Source: Chthoniobacter flavus Ellin428 (lineage in GTDB: Bacteria; Verrucomicrobiota; Verrucomicrobiia; Chthoniobacterales; Chthoniobacteraceae). Taken from it: DNA of 64,000 nucleotides. The stretch is from positions 545,692-609,691 of the forward strand of contig NZ_ABVL01000002.1 in assembly GCF_000173075.1 (NCBI RefSeq). The letters are read 5' to 3'. Position numbers and translations under genes: made by a program. The stretch's first letter is position 1. Each line of letters opens with the position of its first letter. Shown here piece by piece: positions 17,382 through 25,842 of this stretch. Under the pieces are notes generated by a model. It saw only the letters and a program-made list of their open reading frames with translations. It searched no databases and had not been told where the DNA came from.

Positions 17382-18014
17382 TTACTTCTTCTTGGTCTTC
17401 AGGGCCTTTTCCAGGGATTCGGACGAGGTATAAATGTTGCGAATACTCGGATTGTAGTTCGACGCAAAGGTCTTCAAATCGGCATCCTGGCTCGTCTTGC
17501 CGACCTGCTCGGTTTCATGGTCGAGGCGCTTGCTCTCCTTCAGCATTTCGCCCACCCAGTCGAGCAGAGGCTTGTTTTCAAATCCCTTTATCGGCGGCTT
17601 GGCAAAAGCCTTGGTCGCCCGCTCCACGTCGTTCTTGTCGTTGCCCACCAGTTCCGTCGGCAACTTCAGTCCATGGGCTTCCACGATCTTGTTCAGCGCT
17701 CCCTGGGCCGCGGTCATGTCCTTCACCGTCGTGTCCCGGAGGCGATTCTGCGCCGCCTGAGTCTGGTCGGTGGACGCCGGGAGAGTCTTCGCCATCTGGA
17801 TCAGAAACATGAAGGCGTTGATGGCATTCCGCACATACTTCTCATCCTCCGCGGCGAGCGGTTTCGGCTTTTCGGCGGGAGCAGCAGCCGTGGCGGCTGC
17901 AGCCGGCGCGGCCGCGGGTGCGGGCGCTTGGGCAAACGCACTGGCACCGAGGAGCGCGCAGACGGCGGCGGCGGAAAGAGAATGAGAGACGATCGGGAGG
18001 AACGTGGATTTCAT
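17382..18014 (-). CDS. Exported hypothetical protein, DUF4142-like
   Basis: 210 aa from ATG 18014; a GTG four codons upstream is also in frame. The signal peptide (to about residue 28, ASAFAQA) is followed by an Ala/Pro-rich linker. The rest is helical, with KDMTAAQGALNKIVEAHGLKLPTEL and LKTFASNYNPSIRNIYTSSESLEKAL resembling the DUF4142/ferritin-like four-helix family. It is found in the periplasm; function unknown. It is divergent from cstA and followed by a strong terminator, so it is a single transcription unit. A second DUF4142-type gene lies at 21111-21998. Confidence 0.7.
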   Translation of the reverse strand: MKSTFLPIVSHSLSAAAVCALLGASAFAQAPAPAAAPAAAATAAAPAEKPKPLAAEDEKYVRNAINAFMFLIQMAKTLPASTDQTQAAQNRLRDTTVKDMTAAQGALNKIVEAHGLKLPTELVGNDKNDVERATKAFAKPPIKGFENKPLLDWVGEMLKESKRLDHETEQVGKTSQDADLKTFASNYNPSIRNIYTSSESLEKALKTKKK

Positions 18015-18147
18015 AGATGAGGGCACAATATGCAGCAGGATCGCTTGCTACGAGCAAGCTGGATTCGTCCTTGCCAGCCAGTTCCGTGCCTTTTTTCAAC
18101 GCGGCCCTTTCATCCGGAGACGAAGTCGGCTAGAGGTTTCCTCCCCT

Positions 18148-20520
18148 GTGAAGAAAATCGTCTCCCTCCTCGTCTGGCTCGCCGTCGCCCTCCTCGGAGC
18201 TTTCGGTTATTGGACCATCGCCACGCAACGCCACGAACCGGTGAATTCCGGCTTCATCCTCATCGCCGCGCTCTGCTCTTACGCCATCGGCTACCGTTTC
18301 TATTCCAAATGGATCGCGGCCAAAGTCCTCGCGCTCGATGACCGCCGGGCCACACCCTGCGAGGTGCATGAGGACGGCAAGGATTTCGTGAAGACAAACA
18401 AGTGGATTGTCTTCGGCCATCATTTTGCGGCGATCAGCGGACCGGGACCGCTCGTCGGTCCGGTGCTGGCGGCGCAGTTCGGCTTTCTGCCCGGCACTTT
18501 GTGGATCGTCATCGGCGTCGTCCTCGGCGGCGCGGTGCAGGATTTCATCATTCTCTTTGCTTCCATGCGCCGCGACGGACGTTCGCTGGGGCAAATGATA
18601 AGGGAGGAACTGAACTCGGTAGTGGGCTTCTTCGGTGTGGTCGCCATCCTCGCGATCATGATCATCTTGCTGGCCGTGCTCGCGCTGGTTGTGGTCAAAG
18701 CGCTCGCCGAATCGCCCTGGGGCATTTTCACCGTTGGTGCGACGATTCCCATCGCCATGTTCATGGGCATTTATCTGCGCGGCGTGCGCGTGGGCAAAGT
18801 ACTGGAGGTTTCGGTGATCGGCGTGGTGCTGTTGCTGCTCGCCGTCTGGGGCGGCCAGCTCGTGCACACCAGCCCGACTCTGCATCAGGCCTTTCTCGTC
18901 AAGGCCGAGCCGCTCGCCTGGGCAATCATCATTTACGGTTTCTTCGCCAGCGTGCTGCCGGTATGGCTGCTCCTCGCGCCGCGCGATTACCTCAGCACGT
19001 TCATGAAGCTGGGCACGATCGGTTCGCTGGCCATCGGCACCCTGCTCGTGCTGCCCACGATGCACATGCCGGCGATCACCAAATTCGTCGATGGTTCGGG
19101 CCCGGTCATTGGCGGCAAGCTGTTCCCGTTCTGTTTCATCACCATCGCCTGTGGCGCGATCAGCGGCTTTCACACGCTCATCTCCAGCGGCATCACGCCG
19201 AAGATCATCACGCGTGAAAGCTACTCGCGACCGGTTGGCTATGGCGCAATGTGCCTCGAATCGTTGGTCGCCATCATGGCGATGATCGCCGCGTGCACGC
19301 TCGATCCGGGCGTGTATCTCGCGATGAATATGCCGGGCAAGGATCCCGTAGCGGCGCAGGCGGCAGTCACCGCCTCGGGACTGACGCAGTTCACGCCGTC
19401 GACCACCCAAGCCGGTTACGTCGAGACTCCGGTGAGCATTTCGCCCGAGACGATGAAGAGCCTCGCGGCGGAGATGAAGGAGGACTCGCTCTATGGCCGC
19501 ACCGGCGGCGCGGCAACCCTCGCCGTGGGCATGGCGGTGATCTTCGGCAAGCTCACCAACGGGCGCTGGCTGGATCTCTGGTATCACTTCGCCATCATGT
19601 TCGAGGCGTTGTTCATCCTCACCACGCTCGACGCCGGCACGCGGGTCGGCCGCTATTTGCTGCAGGATGCGTTCAAGAAGCTCATTCCTTCGTTCGGCGA
19701 TACCCGCAGCACGGGCGCCGGCCTTATCGCCAGCGCCCTCATCGTCGCCTCGTGGGGCTTTTTTCTCATCATGGGCGTGCGCGATCCCGATGGCGGCGTG
19801 CGCGCGCTGTGGCCGATCTTCGGTATTTCCAATCAACTCCTGGCCAGCATCGCGCTCTGTTTTGCGACCACGGTGCTCATTAAAATGCAGCTTCAGCGCG
19901 GCAACTCCCCTGCCTTTGCCTTCGTCACGCTGGTGCCGCTGGCCTGGTTGCTGGCGGTGACCATCGACGCCAGCGTCATCAAGGTGTGGGATGCGAATCC
20001 GAAAGTTGGGTTCATCGCCGGAGCCCATGCGGCTGAGGCGAAACTGGCCACCCTAGAAACGCAACTCGCGACGCAAATCCAGGCCGGAGACAAGACGGCT
20101 GCCGATGCTACCCAGGCCGTGATCAAGACGACGCAGACCGCGCACTTCAATGCGGTCGTCGATGCGTGGGTTACTGCCACCTTCCTCGTGCTCGTCGCGC
20201 TCATTGTGCTGCTCAGCATTTACGAATGGCTGCGTTTGCTCACCCGCAGCAAGGCGTCCATCCTCAGCGAAATGGAGCCGGTCTACCTGCCTGCGGGCTC
20301 GGTCATGGAATCGAATCCCCTGCCCGCGTTCAGCATCGCAGTGCTCGGGTTCACGCTGCTCAAGGAACTCTCCGGCGAAGCGGCCATTGATCGCGCGGAA
20401 ATCTGCGCCTGCGCCCAGGCCGAGGCCTCCGGCCAGGTGCAACCCGCGAAGTACCGCCGGCAAAATGCCTTCCTCACCGCGACGGAACACCGCTATCGCG
20501 GGGTGAATCGCTGCTGCTAG
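18148..20520 (+). CDS. cstA: Carbon starvation protein CstA family, peptide/pyruvate transporter
   Basis: 790 aa from GTG 18148 (GAGG about 11 nt upstream); upstream in-frame codons give an unlikely soluble extension. About 16-18 membrane segments. Family signatures are YRFYSKWIAAKVLALDD, the block NKWIVFGHHFAAISGPGPLVGPVLAAQ-like segment near residue 95, GGAVQDFIILFASMRRDGRSLGQM, CGAISGFHTLISSG, and TTLDAGTRVGRYLLQDAFKK. CstA proteins take up peptides or pyruvate when carbon is short. The C-terminal loop and tail (about 610-790) contain an extra predicted coiled segment AAEAKLATLETQLATQIQ in a periplasmic loop. It is divergent from 17382-18014 with about 130 bp between them for promoters. 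Confidence 0.92.
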   Translation: MKKIVSLLVWLAVALLGAFGYWTIATQRHEPVNSGFILIAALCSYAIGYRFYSKWIAAKVLALDDRRATPCEVHEDGKDFVKTNKWIVFGHHFAAISGPGPLVGPVLAAQFGFLPGTLWIVIGVVLGGAVQDFIILFASMRRDGRSLGQMIREELNSVVGFFGVVAILAIMIILLAVLALVVVKALAESPWGIFTVGATIPIAMFMGIYLRGVRVGKVLEVSVIGVVLLLLAVWGGQLVHTSPTLHQAFLVKAEPLAWAIIIYGFFASVLPVWLLLAPRDYLSTFMKLGTIGSLAIGTLLVLPTMHMPAITKFVDGSGPVIGGKLFPFCFITIACGAISGFHTLISSGITPKIITRESYSRPVGYGAMCLESLVAIMAMIAACTLDPGVYLAMNMPGKDPVAAQAAVTASGLTQFTPSTTQAGYVETPVSISPETMKSLAAEMKEDSLYGRTGGAATLAVGMAVIFGKLTNGRWLDLWYHFAIMFEALFILTTLDAGTRVGRYLLQDAFKKLIPSFGDTRSTGAGLIASALIVASWGFFLIMGVRDPDGGVRALWPIFGISNQLLASIALCFATTVLIKMQLQRGNSPAFAFVTLVPLAWLLAVTIDASVIKVWDANPKVGFIAGAHAAEAKLATLETQLATQIQAGDKTAADATQAVIKTTQTAHFNAVVDAWVTATFLVLVALIVLLSIYEWLRLLTRSKASILSEMEPVYLPAGSVMESNPLPAFSIAVLGFTLLKELSGEAAIDRAEICACAQAEASGQVQPAKYRRQNAFLTATEHRYRGVNRCC

Positions 20521-20725
20521 GGTCGCAATTCCGGGCCACGTTCTCGGGATAGCGTCCGCAAGCTGTTCCGGGCGATTTCGCAGCCCATGAAGCATCTCGT
20601 TCCATTAGCACTTCGCTTTCGTTTTGACGGGTCATGGCTGGGCGCGATAGCGGATATCTGCGGCTACCATTTGGTGTTTCACGCTCAGTCAATTTCCGAA
20701 GGAAAACGCTGCCTCTCTTCACGGA

Positions 20726-21061
20726 ATGGCTGTCGATAACTTCGGACGTTGGCACAATGGCGCTATCCTCTCCCTCTTTCTCATCCCTTGGGCTGCGTGG
20801 CTGGTAATTACTATTTTGCATTGCCCGCGTTTAGGGGGCCAATCCACCGAATGCCTGTTCTGGTATGCTTTCGCGTTATGGGCGTTGGTGGAGGCGATCT
20901 TGTTTACGTTCGTTCTATTTTGCAGCGCATGGCCCCTGTTGCCCTACTACATCACTCCGTTGGAAGAGGCGCACCCGGTGCGTGCTTACCTGCCGCAATT
21001 GATCCTCGCCATGATCGGACTTCTCGCGATCGGAGCAACCATCGCGCGTTTGAGGAAATGA
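20726..21061 (+). CDS. Small hypothetical membrane protein
   Basis: 111 aa with three probable membrane helices: about 13-32 (AILSLFLIPWAAWLVITILH), 44-70 (FWYAFALWALVEAILFTFVL) and 88-106 (LPQLILAMIGLLAIGATIA). No domain is recognised. The 205 bp before it, after cstA, contain nothing that I can identify. Coding potential is supported by the amphipathic/hydrophobic layout and absence of a competing gene. Confidence 0.55.
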   Translation: MAVDNFGRWHNGAILSLFLIPWAAWLVITILHCPRLGGQSTECLFWYAFALWALVEAILFTFVLFCSAWPLLPYYITPLEEAHPVRAYLPQLILAMIGLLAIGATIARLRK

Positions 21062-21080
21062 GGAGCCGTAGTTCTTGAGT

Positions 21081-21095
21081 TAGGATTCGAACCTA
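21081..21095 (-). other. tRNA T-arm-like sequence (remnant)
   Basis: TAGGATTCGAACCTA on the + strand reads as a T stem-loop on the minus strand (TAGG, loop TTCGAAT, CCTA), which fits the TTCRANY consensus of tRNA. The rest of a tRNA (acceptor, D and anticodon arms) cannot be found around it. It may be a tRNA 3' remnant or chance. Confidence 0.3.
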
Positions 21096-21110
21096 CCGTC
21101 AAAAACGCCG

Positions 21111-21998
21111 CTACTTTGCGGCCGGCGTGGCCGGCAATTGCGGCGGGACGATCGGTGGCAAAATCGGCGGAGGCGTGCTCCCTCCCGGCGGCGTGGCAAT
21201 CGGCAGGCCCACCGTCTTCGGACTGCTCAGTGTGTCTTTGCCTTCCGGTTTTGCGGAAGCTTTGACCGTCGGCTCGGACGCGGATTTCTCCCTCTCCGCC
21301 GGCGCATCTTTTTCAGTGGGTATCGATTCTGAAGACTCCGGCGCGACCGTCGGCGGCGCGCTCCCATGCCGGAAAAGCTGGTTCGCCGCCTTCGCGCCGG
21401 CGCCGGTCATTTTCTCCACGAGATGCCGCTTCTCCTCGGCCAGCGGGATCATCTGCGCGGCGAAGGTCTTGATCTGGATGTCACTCGAATGGGTCGCCTC
21501 CTGATACGCCCCGAGCGCCTCATTACTCGCCGCCACCACGCGATCCATCGCCGCCTTGTCGAGGTTCGATCCGGAAAGCTTGGCAATCTCCTCGCCGGCC
21601 TTTTTCTGCTCCGCCGTCGGCGCCAGCGAAAGGCTCCAGCCTTTCTGCGAGGCGAGCTTGGCGATGTGCATATTTTCCTCGGCCTGCGCGGCATTGAGCG
21701 CGTCCGCGAGCCTTTTGATCACATCGGAACTCGCGCTCTTTTTCAGCAGGTCGACGAAGTAAGCCTCTTCGCGCCCGGCATCCGACACTTTCGTAAAAAA
21801 CTCCAGGTCGCGCCCGCTCATCTCGCTGCTGATGAGCTTGTTGGAATTGCTGTCCGTGGAATCCGGCGCCGGCACGACGAGCATCGGCGAAGTCGGGGGC
21901 AGCGTGCTCGGCTCCGCCGGCTTCTTCTTTTTCGCGGCGAGACCGGGCGTGGCCAGCGCGAGACTCAGGAGAAGAGCGGCGGACAGCGAATGTTTCAT
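21111..21998 (-). CDS. DUF4142 family exported protein with Pro-rich tail
   Basis: 295 aa. Signal peptide MKHSLSAALLLSLALATPGLAA, a short Lys/Pro linker, then a DUF4142 ferritin-like four-helix domain (about 55-205): DLEFFTKVSDAGREEAYFVDLL, VIKRLADALNAAQAEENMHIAKLASQKG, LDKAAMDRVVAASNEALGAYQEATHSSDIQIKTFAAQMIPLAEEKRHL split over four helices. The tail (about 215-295) is low-complexity Ser/Glu/Pro. The function of the family is unknown. It follows gatB on the same strand with only 6 bp between, so it is probably the distal gene of that operon. Confidence 0.8.
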   Translation of the reverse strand: MKHSLSAALLLSLALATPGLAAKKKKPAEPSTLPPTSPMLVVPAPDSTDSNSNKLISSEMSGRDLEFFTKVSDAGREEAYFVDLLKKSASSDVIKRLADALNAAQAEENMHIAKLASQKGWSLSLAPTAEQKKAGEEIAKLSGSNLDKAAMDRVVAASNEALGAYQEATHSSDIQIKTFAAQMIPLAEEKRHLVEKMTGAGAKAANQLFRHGSAPPTVAPESSESIPTEKDAPAEREKSASEPTVKASAKPEGKDTLSSPKTVGLPIATPPGGSTPPPILPPIVPPQLPATPAAK

Positions 21999-22004
21999 GG
22001 GGGA

Positions 22005-23464
22005 TTATTCAGCGAGCTTCCGGGCGAGAATCTCGCCGACAAGCTGCGGGTTCGCCTTGCCTTGCGAGAGTTTCATCACCTGTCCCTTGATAGAATTGAT
22101 GGCCTGCGCTTTACCAGCCTTGTATTCGGCCACGGCCTTGGCGCTGGCGGCGATGGCCTGGTCGCAGAGCGCCTCGATGGCGCCGGTATCGCTCACCTGC
22201 TCGAGACCTTTTTCCTTCACGATCGCGCCCGCCGTCTGGCCCGTGGCAAACATCTCGGCGAACACTTCCTTGCCCTGCTTGCTGTTGATCTTGCCCTCGT
22301 CGATGAGGTTCACGAGTTCATCCAGCGAATGCGCGGAGATCGGGCAATCGACGATCGTCTTTTCCGCCGCCGCAAGGGCGCCTGAGCAAATCGTTGATGA
22401 TCCAGTTGGCCACGTTCTTTGGCTTGCGCGCGCTCTTTCGCCGCGGCGTCGAAATAATCTGCGAGGGCGCGTTCGCTGGCCAGCACACTGGCGTCGTAGG
22501 CGGTCACGCCGAAATCGCGCACGAAACGGTCGCGCTTTTCGCCGGGCAATTCGGGCCGCTTGGTCCGCACTTCATCCATGAAAACGCGGGTGTCCACCGG
22601 CAGCAGGTCGGGGTCGGGGAAATAGCGGTAGTCGTGCGACGATTCCTTCACGCGCATCTGGAAAGTCCGCCCCGCATCATCGTCCCAACGGCGGGTCGAT
22701 TGAATGAGTTGCTCGCCCTTCTGCACGGCCTCGATCTGCCGCTCGATCTCGTAGGCCAGCGCGCGGCGCACGGCGCTGATCGAGTTCATGTTCTTGATCT
22801 CGATCTTCGTGCCGAGCTCGCTCGTCCCCTCGGGCCGCACGCTCACGTTGCAATCGCACCGGAGCTGCCCCTTCTCCATGTCGGCGTCACTTACCCCGCC
22901 ATAGACGAGGATCTGCTGCAGGCTCGTGAGATAGGCGAATGCTTCCTCCGGCGAATCGATTTCCGGCTCGCTGACGATTTCCATGAGCGGCGTGCCCGCG
23001 CGGTTGAAATCGATGCCCGAATTCTGTTCGAAGTGCTGCGACTTCGCCACGTCTTCCTCGAGGTGAATGCGCGTGAGCTGCACCTTCTTGCCCGGATTCA
23101 CGATGCTCTTCTGCGCGTCCTTCGGGTAATCGAAATCCTCCAGCGGCACGGCGCCACCGAGGCAGATCGGCTGGTCGAATTGCGTGATCTGGTAGTTCTT
23201 CGGCATGTCCGGGTAGAAGTAGTTCTTCCGGTCGAATTTGCAGATGTCCGGCACCCGGCACCCGAGCATGAGCCCAGTCAGCGCGCTCATTTTCAAGGCG
23301 TCCACATTCATCACCGGCAGCGCGCCGGGATAGCCGAGGCAGACAGGACAAGTGTGCGAATTGGGCCCGGCGCCATATTCCACCGGGCAGGTGCAAAACA
23401 TCTTGCTGCGCGTCTTGAGCTGCACGTGGACTTCGAGGCCGATGGTAGGGATGTAACGGGGCAT
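22005..23464 (-). CDS. gatB: Asp-tRNA(Asn)/Glu-tRNA(Gln) amidotransferase subunit B, frame broken as read
   Basis: Subunit B of GatCAB, which amidates misacylated Glu-tRNA(Gln) or Asp-tRNA(Asn). The N-terminal catalytic part is clear: GLEVHVQLKTRSKMF, zinc cysteines FCTC and CPVCLGYPG, NYFYPDMPKNYQITQ, DFNRAGTPLMEIVSEP, and KNMNSISAVRRALAYEIERQ. The C-terminal YqeY-like tail is NLIDEGKINSKQGKEVFAEM. Two +1 shifts divide the frame: one in the GC dinucleotide run near 22424-22436, after which KPKNVANWIINDLL is read, and one near 22374-22390, after which AAAEKTIVDCP is read. Removing two bases gives 485 aa, the normal length. GatB is normally essential, so sequence error is the likely cause. gatA and gatC are not in the window. 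Confidence 0.88.
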
Positions 23465-23533
23465 CTAGGGAAAGGATGAAAACGGAAGGATGAAGGATAC
23501 AGAACGTTCTGTCAGCATCGGCGTGCTGGAGAA

Positions 23534-23661
23534 AGGCAGAACATCCAACATCCAACGCCCAACGCCCAACGCCCAACATCCAATGGCGCAAGCGACTGTC
23601 GCAAACGCTTTCCTTGATTGGATGTTCGATGTTGGGCGTTGGATGTTGGATGTTCTGCTTT
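23534..23661. repeat. Heptad inverted repeat, family B copy 2 (AACATCC/AACGCCC)
   Basis: The left arm (23534-23584) reads GGCAGAAC, then heptads AACATCC, AACATCC, AACGCCC three times and AACATCC. The right arm (23616-23661) is the reverse complement array ending GTTCTGC. The loop is about 30 nt. An extra right-arm word (GTTGGATGTTCC) lies just outside, at 23668-23679. It sits between gatB and the CvpA-like gene. Confidence 0.88.
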
Positions 23662-23689
23662 TTCCCCGTTGGATGTTCCGCCTTGGCCC

Positions 23690-24613
23690 CTATTGCGCCC
23701 GCCCCGGCTGCCGCATTTCCGCGGTATCCTGCTCCGGCCTCCGGATCGCGTAATCCAGCGCTTTTTCGAATTCGAACTTCCGCATCAGCTCCGCGATTTC
23801 CGCGTCGTTCGCGGCGGCGATAATCCGCGGATTCCGGACCAGCGCGAAATAGTTCCTTTCCGCGACCTCACGCGCGATCTCGGGGTCATTCTGCAGCGCA
23901 GCGATCTTCGGATTCGCGAGCAACGGCTTTACCCCCGGGCAGGACAGGAAACGATCCACGCTTTTTTCGTCGGAGACCATCACACCGAGCTTCCGCAGGA
24001 CGCCGTAGAGCGTCCCGGGAATCGGGTCCACCTGCTGCACTACCACTCCGGTGGGACCTTCCTCCAGTGACTCCTTCATGTGGGCCAGGGTGCGAATCAT
24101 CGCGCTCGGCTGCTGCGGCTGCGGCGTCGGTGTGGCGGCGGCCTTTCCCGCGGCCGCGATGTGCCGTGGATGGTAGGCCACGGAAAGTTGCGTCTCCGCC
24201 ACGCTGCCGAGCAGACGAATGGCCAGCACGGTAATCCAGACGAGGAAAAGCCCGTAGAGTCCGCCGCAGATGGCGCCCGAAGCCCCATAGCCGAGACGGA
24301 GCAGCCCGGGCTTTTGTTGCGAGGTTTTGGTGAAAGCGATCATCCCCAGCAGCGTGATGCAGCAGTAAATCACAAACCCCATCGCCACCGCGCCCAACAC
24401 CGACAGCGCCCGCTCGGGCAGATCGATAAACCGATGAAGCAGCGGCCCCAGTCTCCCTCCGCCGAAGTAGCCGATGAGGTAGGCCGCGGCCAGCGCGAGG
24501 ATATTCATCACCTGCCGGAAAAGGCCCATTCGCCAGCCGTGCCAGGACGTGAACGCCACCAGCAGCACCGCGCTGATCAGAAATGTCGCCTGATAAGAGT
24601 CGATCCGATACAT
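23690..24613 (-). CDS. CvpA family membrane protein
   Basis: 307 aa from ATG 24613 (MYRIDSYQATFLISAVLLVAF), chosen over an upstream in-frame start because the helical membrane part begins here. Four membrane helices fall in residues 8-150, with the CvpA-type pattern GLFRQVMNILALAAAYLIGYF and GMIAFTKTSQQKPGLLRLGYGASGAICGGLYGLFLVW split between helices 3 and 4. The soluble C-terminal half (about 165-307) has a repeated L-x-NPKIAALQNDPEIA / VRNPRIIAAANDAEIAELM pattern, possibly a helical hairpin. CvpA proteins link to colicin V production and purine supply in E. coli; the job here is not known. Confidence 0.78.
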   Translation of the reverse strand: MYRIDSYQATFLISAVLLVAFTSWHGWRMGLFRQVMNILALAAAYLIGYFGGGRLGPLLHRFIDLPERALSVLGAVAMGFVIYCCITLLGMIAFTKTSQQKPGLLRLGYGASGAICGGLYGLFLVWITVLAIRLLGSVAETQLSVAYHPRHIAAAGKAAATPTPQPQQPSAMIRTLAHMKESLEEGPTGVVVQQVDPIPGTLYGVLRKLGVMVSDEKSVDRFLSCPGVKPLLANPKIAALQNDPEIAREVAERNYFALVRNPRIIAAANDAEIAELMRKFEFEKALDYAIRRPEQDTAEMRQPGRAQ

Positions 24614-24849
24614 CACCGCCCAAAGGATGTGAAAGAAACCGATGGGCAGAAGGAACCGGCGTCGATCATAGCTGAAGAAGGGTAACACAGTCCGAATGCG
24701 CGGGCAAACCTCACGGTTTGCAGGCAAAGGTTTCGGCGCGGATCCTGTTGATCCGCACCGGTTTGCCTCTGTCCTTGAAATCGCCTTCGGCGGACGGGAT
24801 GGCCGCCTTATGCGCCCGTAAGGTTTTCCCTTAGAAACCGCTCACTGCG

Positions 24850-25044
24850 TCACAGCGGCCGCTTGAATGCCTCTTTGCCGTGCGCGTCGTAGACGGTCAG
24901 GACGGCGGATTCCTCCCCTACTCGCTGCCGCACGTAGGTCATGGCCGTAAGGATATCCGCGAATTCGGACAACGTGTTGTCCTCCCCTTCCTTGATCACA
25001 CATTTTCCACCCGATCCGATATGCAGAGAAAACTCACGCGGCAT
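24850..25044 (-). CDS. Small hypothetical protein
   Basis: 64 aa starting at MPREFSLHIGSGGK (ATG 25044); the open frame extends further to 25167 but the extra residues look non-coding. It is an alpha/beta mix ending VLTVYDAHGKEAFKRPL and has no signal peptide. I do not recognise it. The regular amphipathic pattern ADILTAMTYVRQRVG supports a real small protein, but this stays tentative. Confidence 0.45.
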   Translation of the reverse strand: MPREFSLHIGSGGKCVIKEGEDNTLSEFADILTAMTYVRQRVGEESAVLTVYDAHGKEAFKRPL

Positions 25045-25307
25045 GTCATTAGTTACACAGGCCGTTTGATGATCGGCCAGCTTTTTAACGCTGCGTGCAG
25101 ACCTTGCCGCAGGTGCTTTCGTCACCGCGATGGCAGCGGCGTTTTGAAGTAAACAGTAAGACAACATCCCCTTCCAACGGGTTCAAAAGTTTGGCGTCCC
25201 TCCGCATTCTGGGGAAAACGCCCCATCCCAAATCTCCGGTTTGCTACGCGCCGGCAACTGGACAAGGAGAGGATTCTTCTTAAACCATTTGGAGAAACCT
25301 GACTCCA

Positions 25308-25484
25308 ATGGCAGAACCATCCGAGGCTCCCAACATTGATCCGAAACTGGATATCGAGAAGGCGGCCCAGCGTGCCCTGCTCCAGGCGGGTGAGATTCAG
25401 AGGGTGAAACGAAAGCTCCGCGAACTCTGCGAGCGCGCGGCGAAAATGGTGCCGCCAGAGATCGAGGAACGCCCTGCAGAGTAG
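25308..25484 (+). CDS. Small hypothetical protein, 58 aa
   Basis: ATG 25308 to TAG 25482-25484, with a GGAGAA ribosome-binding sequence at 25291-25296. The product (MAEPSEAPNIDPKLD, then EKAAQRALLQAGEIQRVKRK and LRELCERAAKMVPPEIEE) is one long amphipathic helix with Asp/Glu-rich ends. The open frame on the other strand at the same place lacks such structure. Function is unknown. Confidence 0.5.
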   Translation: MAEPSEAPNIDPKLDIEKAAQRALLQAGEIQRVKRKLRELCERAAKMVPPEIEERPAE

Positions 25485-25534
25485 TCATTTTCTCGAGGGT
25501 CTATTCGGTGTTTGGCGCGTGATCGCGGTTCCTG

Positions 25535-25648
25535 CTGGGAGGGGCGATCTCCAGTTCGCCCTGCGTCGCGGAGCGACGCCCCAAAAAAATCGGGCGCTAC
25601 GCGCGTTGGATTCGGTCGGCGACGGGGAAGTCGCCGCTCCCAGTGTCG
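25535..25648. repeat. Nested inverted repeat, family C copy 1
   Basis: The left arm (25535-25562, CTGGGAGGGGCGATCTCCAG...) pairs with the right arm (25619-25645, GGCGACGGGGAAGTCGCCGC...). Each arm itself folds, for example GGCGAC/GTCGCC. A separate perfect hairpin GCGTCGC-GGA-GCGACGC is at 25564-25580. The same arm sequence recurs at 49502-49607. The spacer runs from the small gene to the PEP-hydrolase-like gene and is otherwise empty; AT-rich words at 25790-25840 (ACTGAGCACTCAGCACTTA) may be a further degenerate repeat. Confidence 0.7.
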
Positions 25649-25842
25649 CTCCGCGATGGTCGCCGTTTGGCGTGCATTGGTCTCAGCTCGGGCGTGCTCC
25701 CCTCGCCTGCAAACCACCATCGACTATCAAAAAAGCACAAAGGCTTTTCGCGGGTGGGAAGGCGCGCTTTGCTGGGTGTTGTGTTCTCTTCTTCTTACTA
25801 AGAACTGAGCACTCAGCACTTAATTCCCTACTCACCACGCAT

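Noticed and set aside
18130..20028. 632-aa minus-strand open frame opposite cstA
   Set aside because: It is low-complexity (His/Arg/Asp/Glu) antisense of the cstA membrane segments.
22005..22313. Stand-alone small protein after gatB
   Set aside because: It is the C-terminal YqeY-like part of GatB, separated only by frameshifts.
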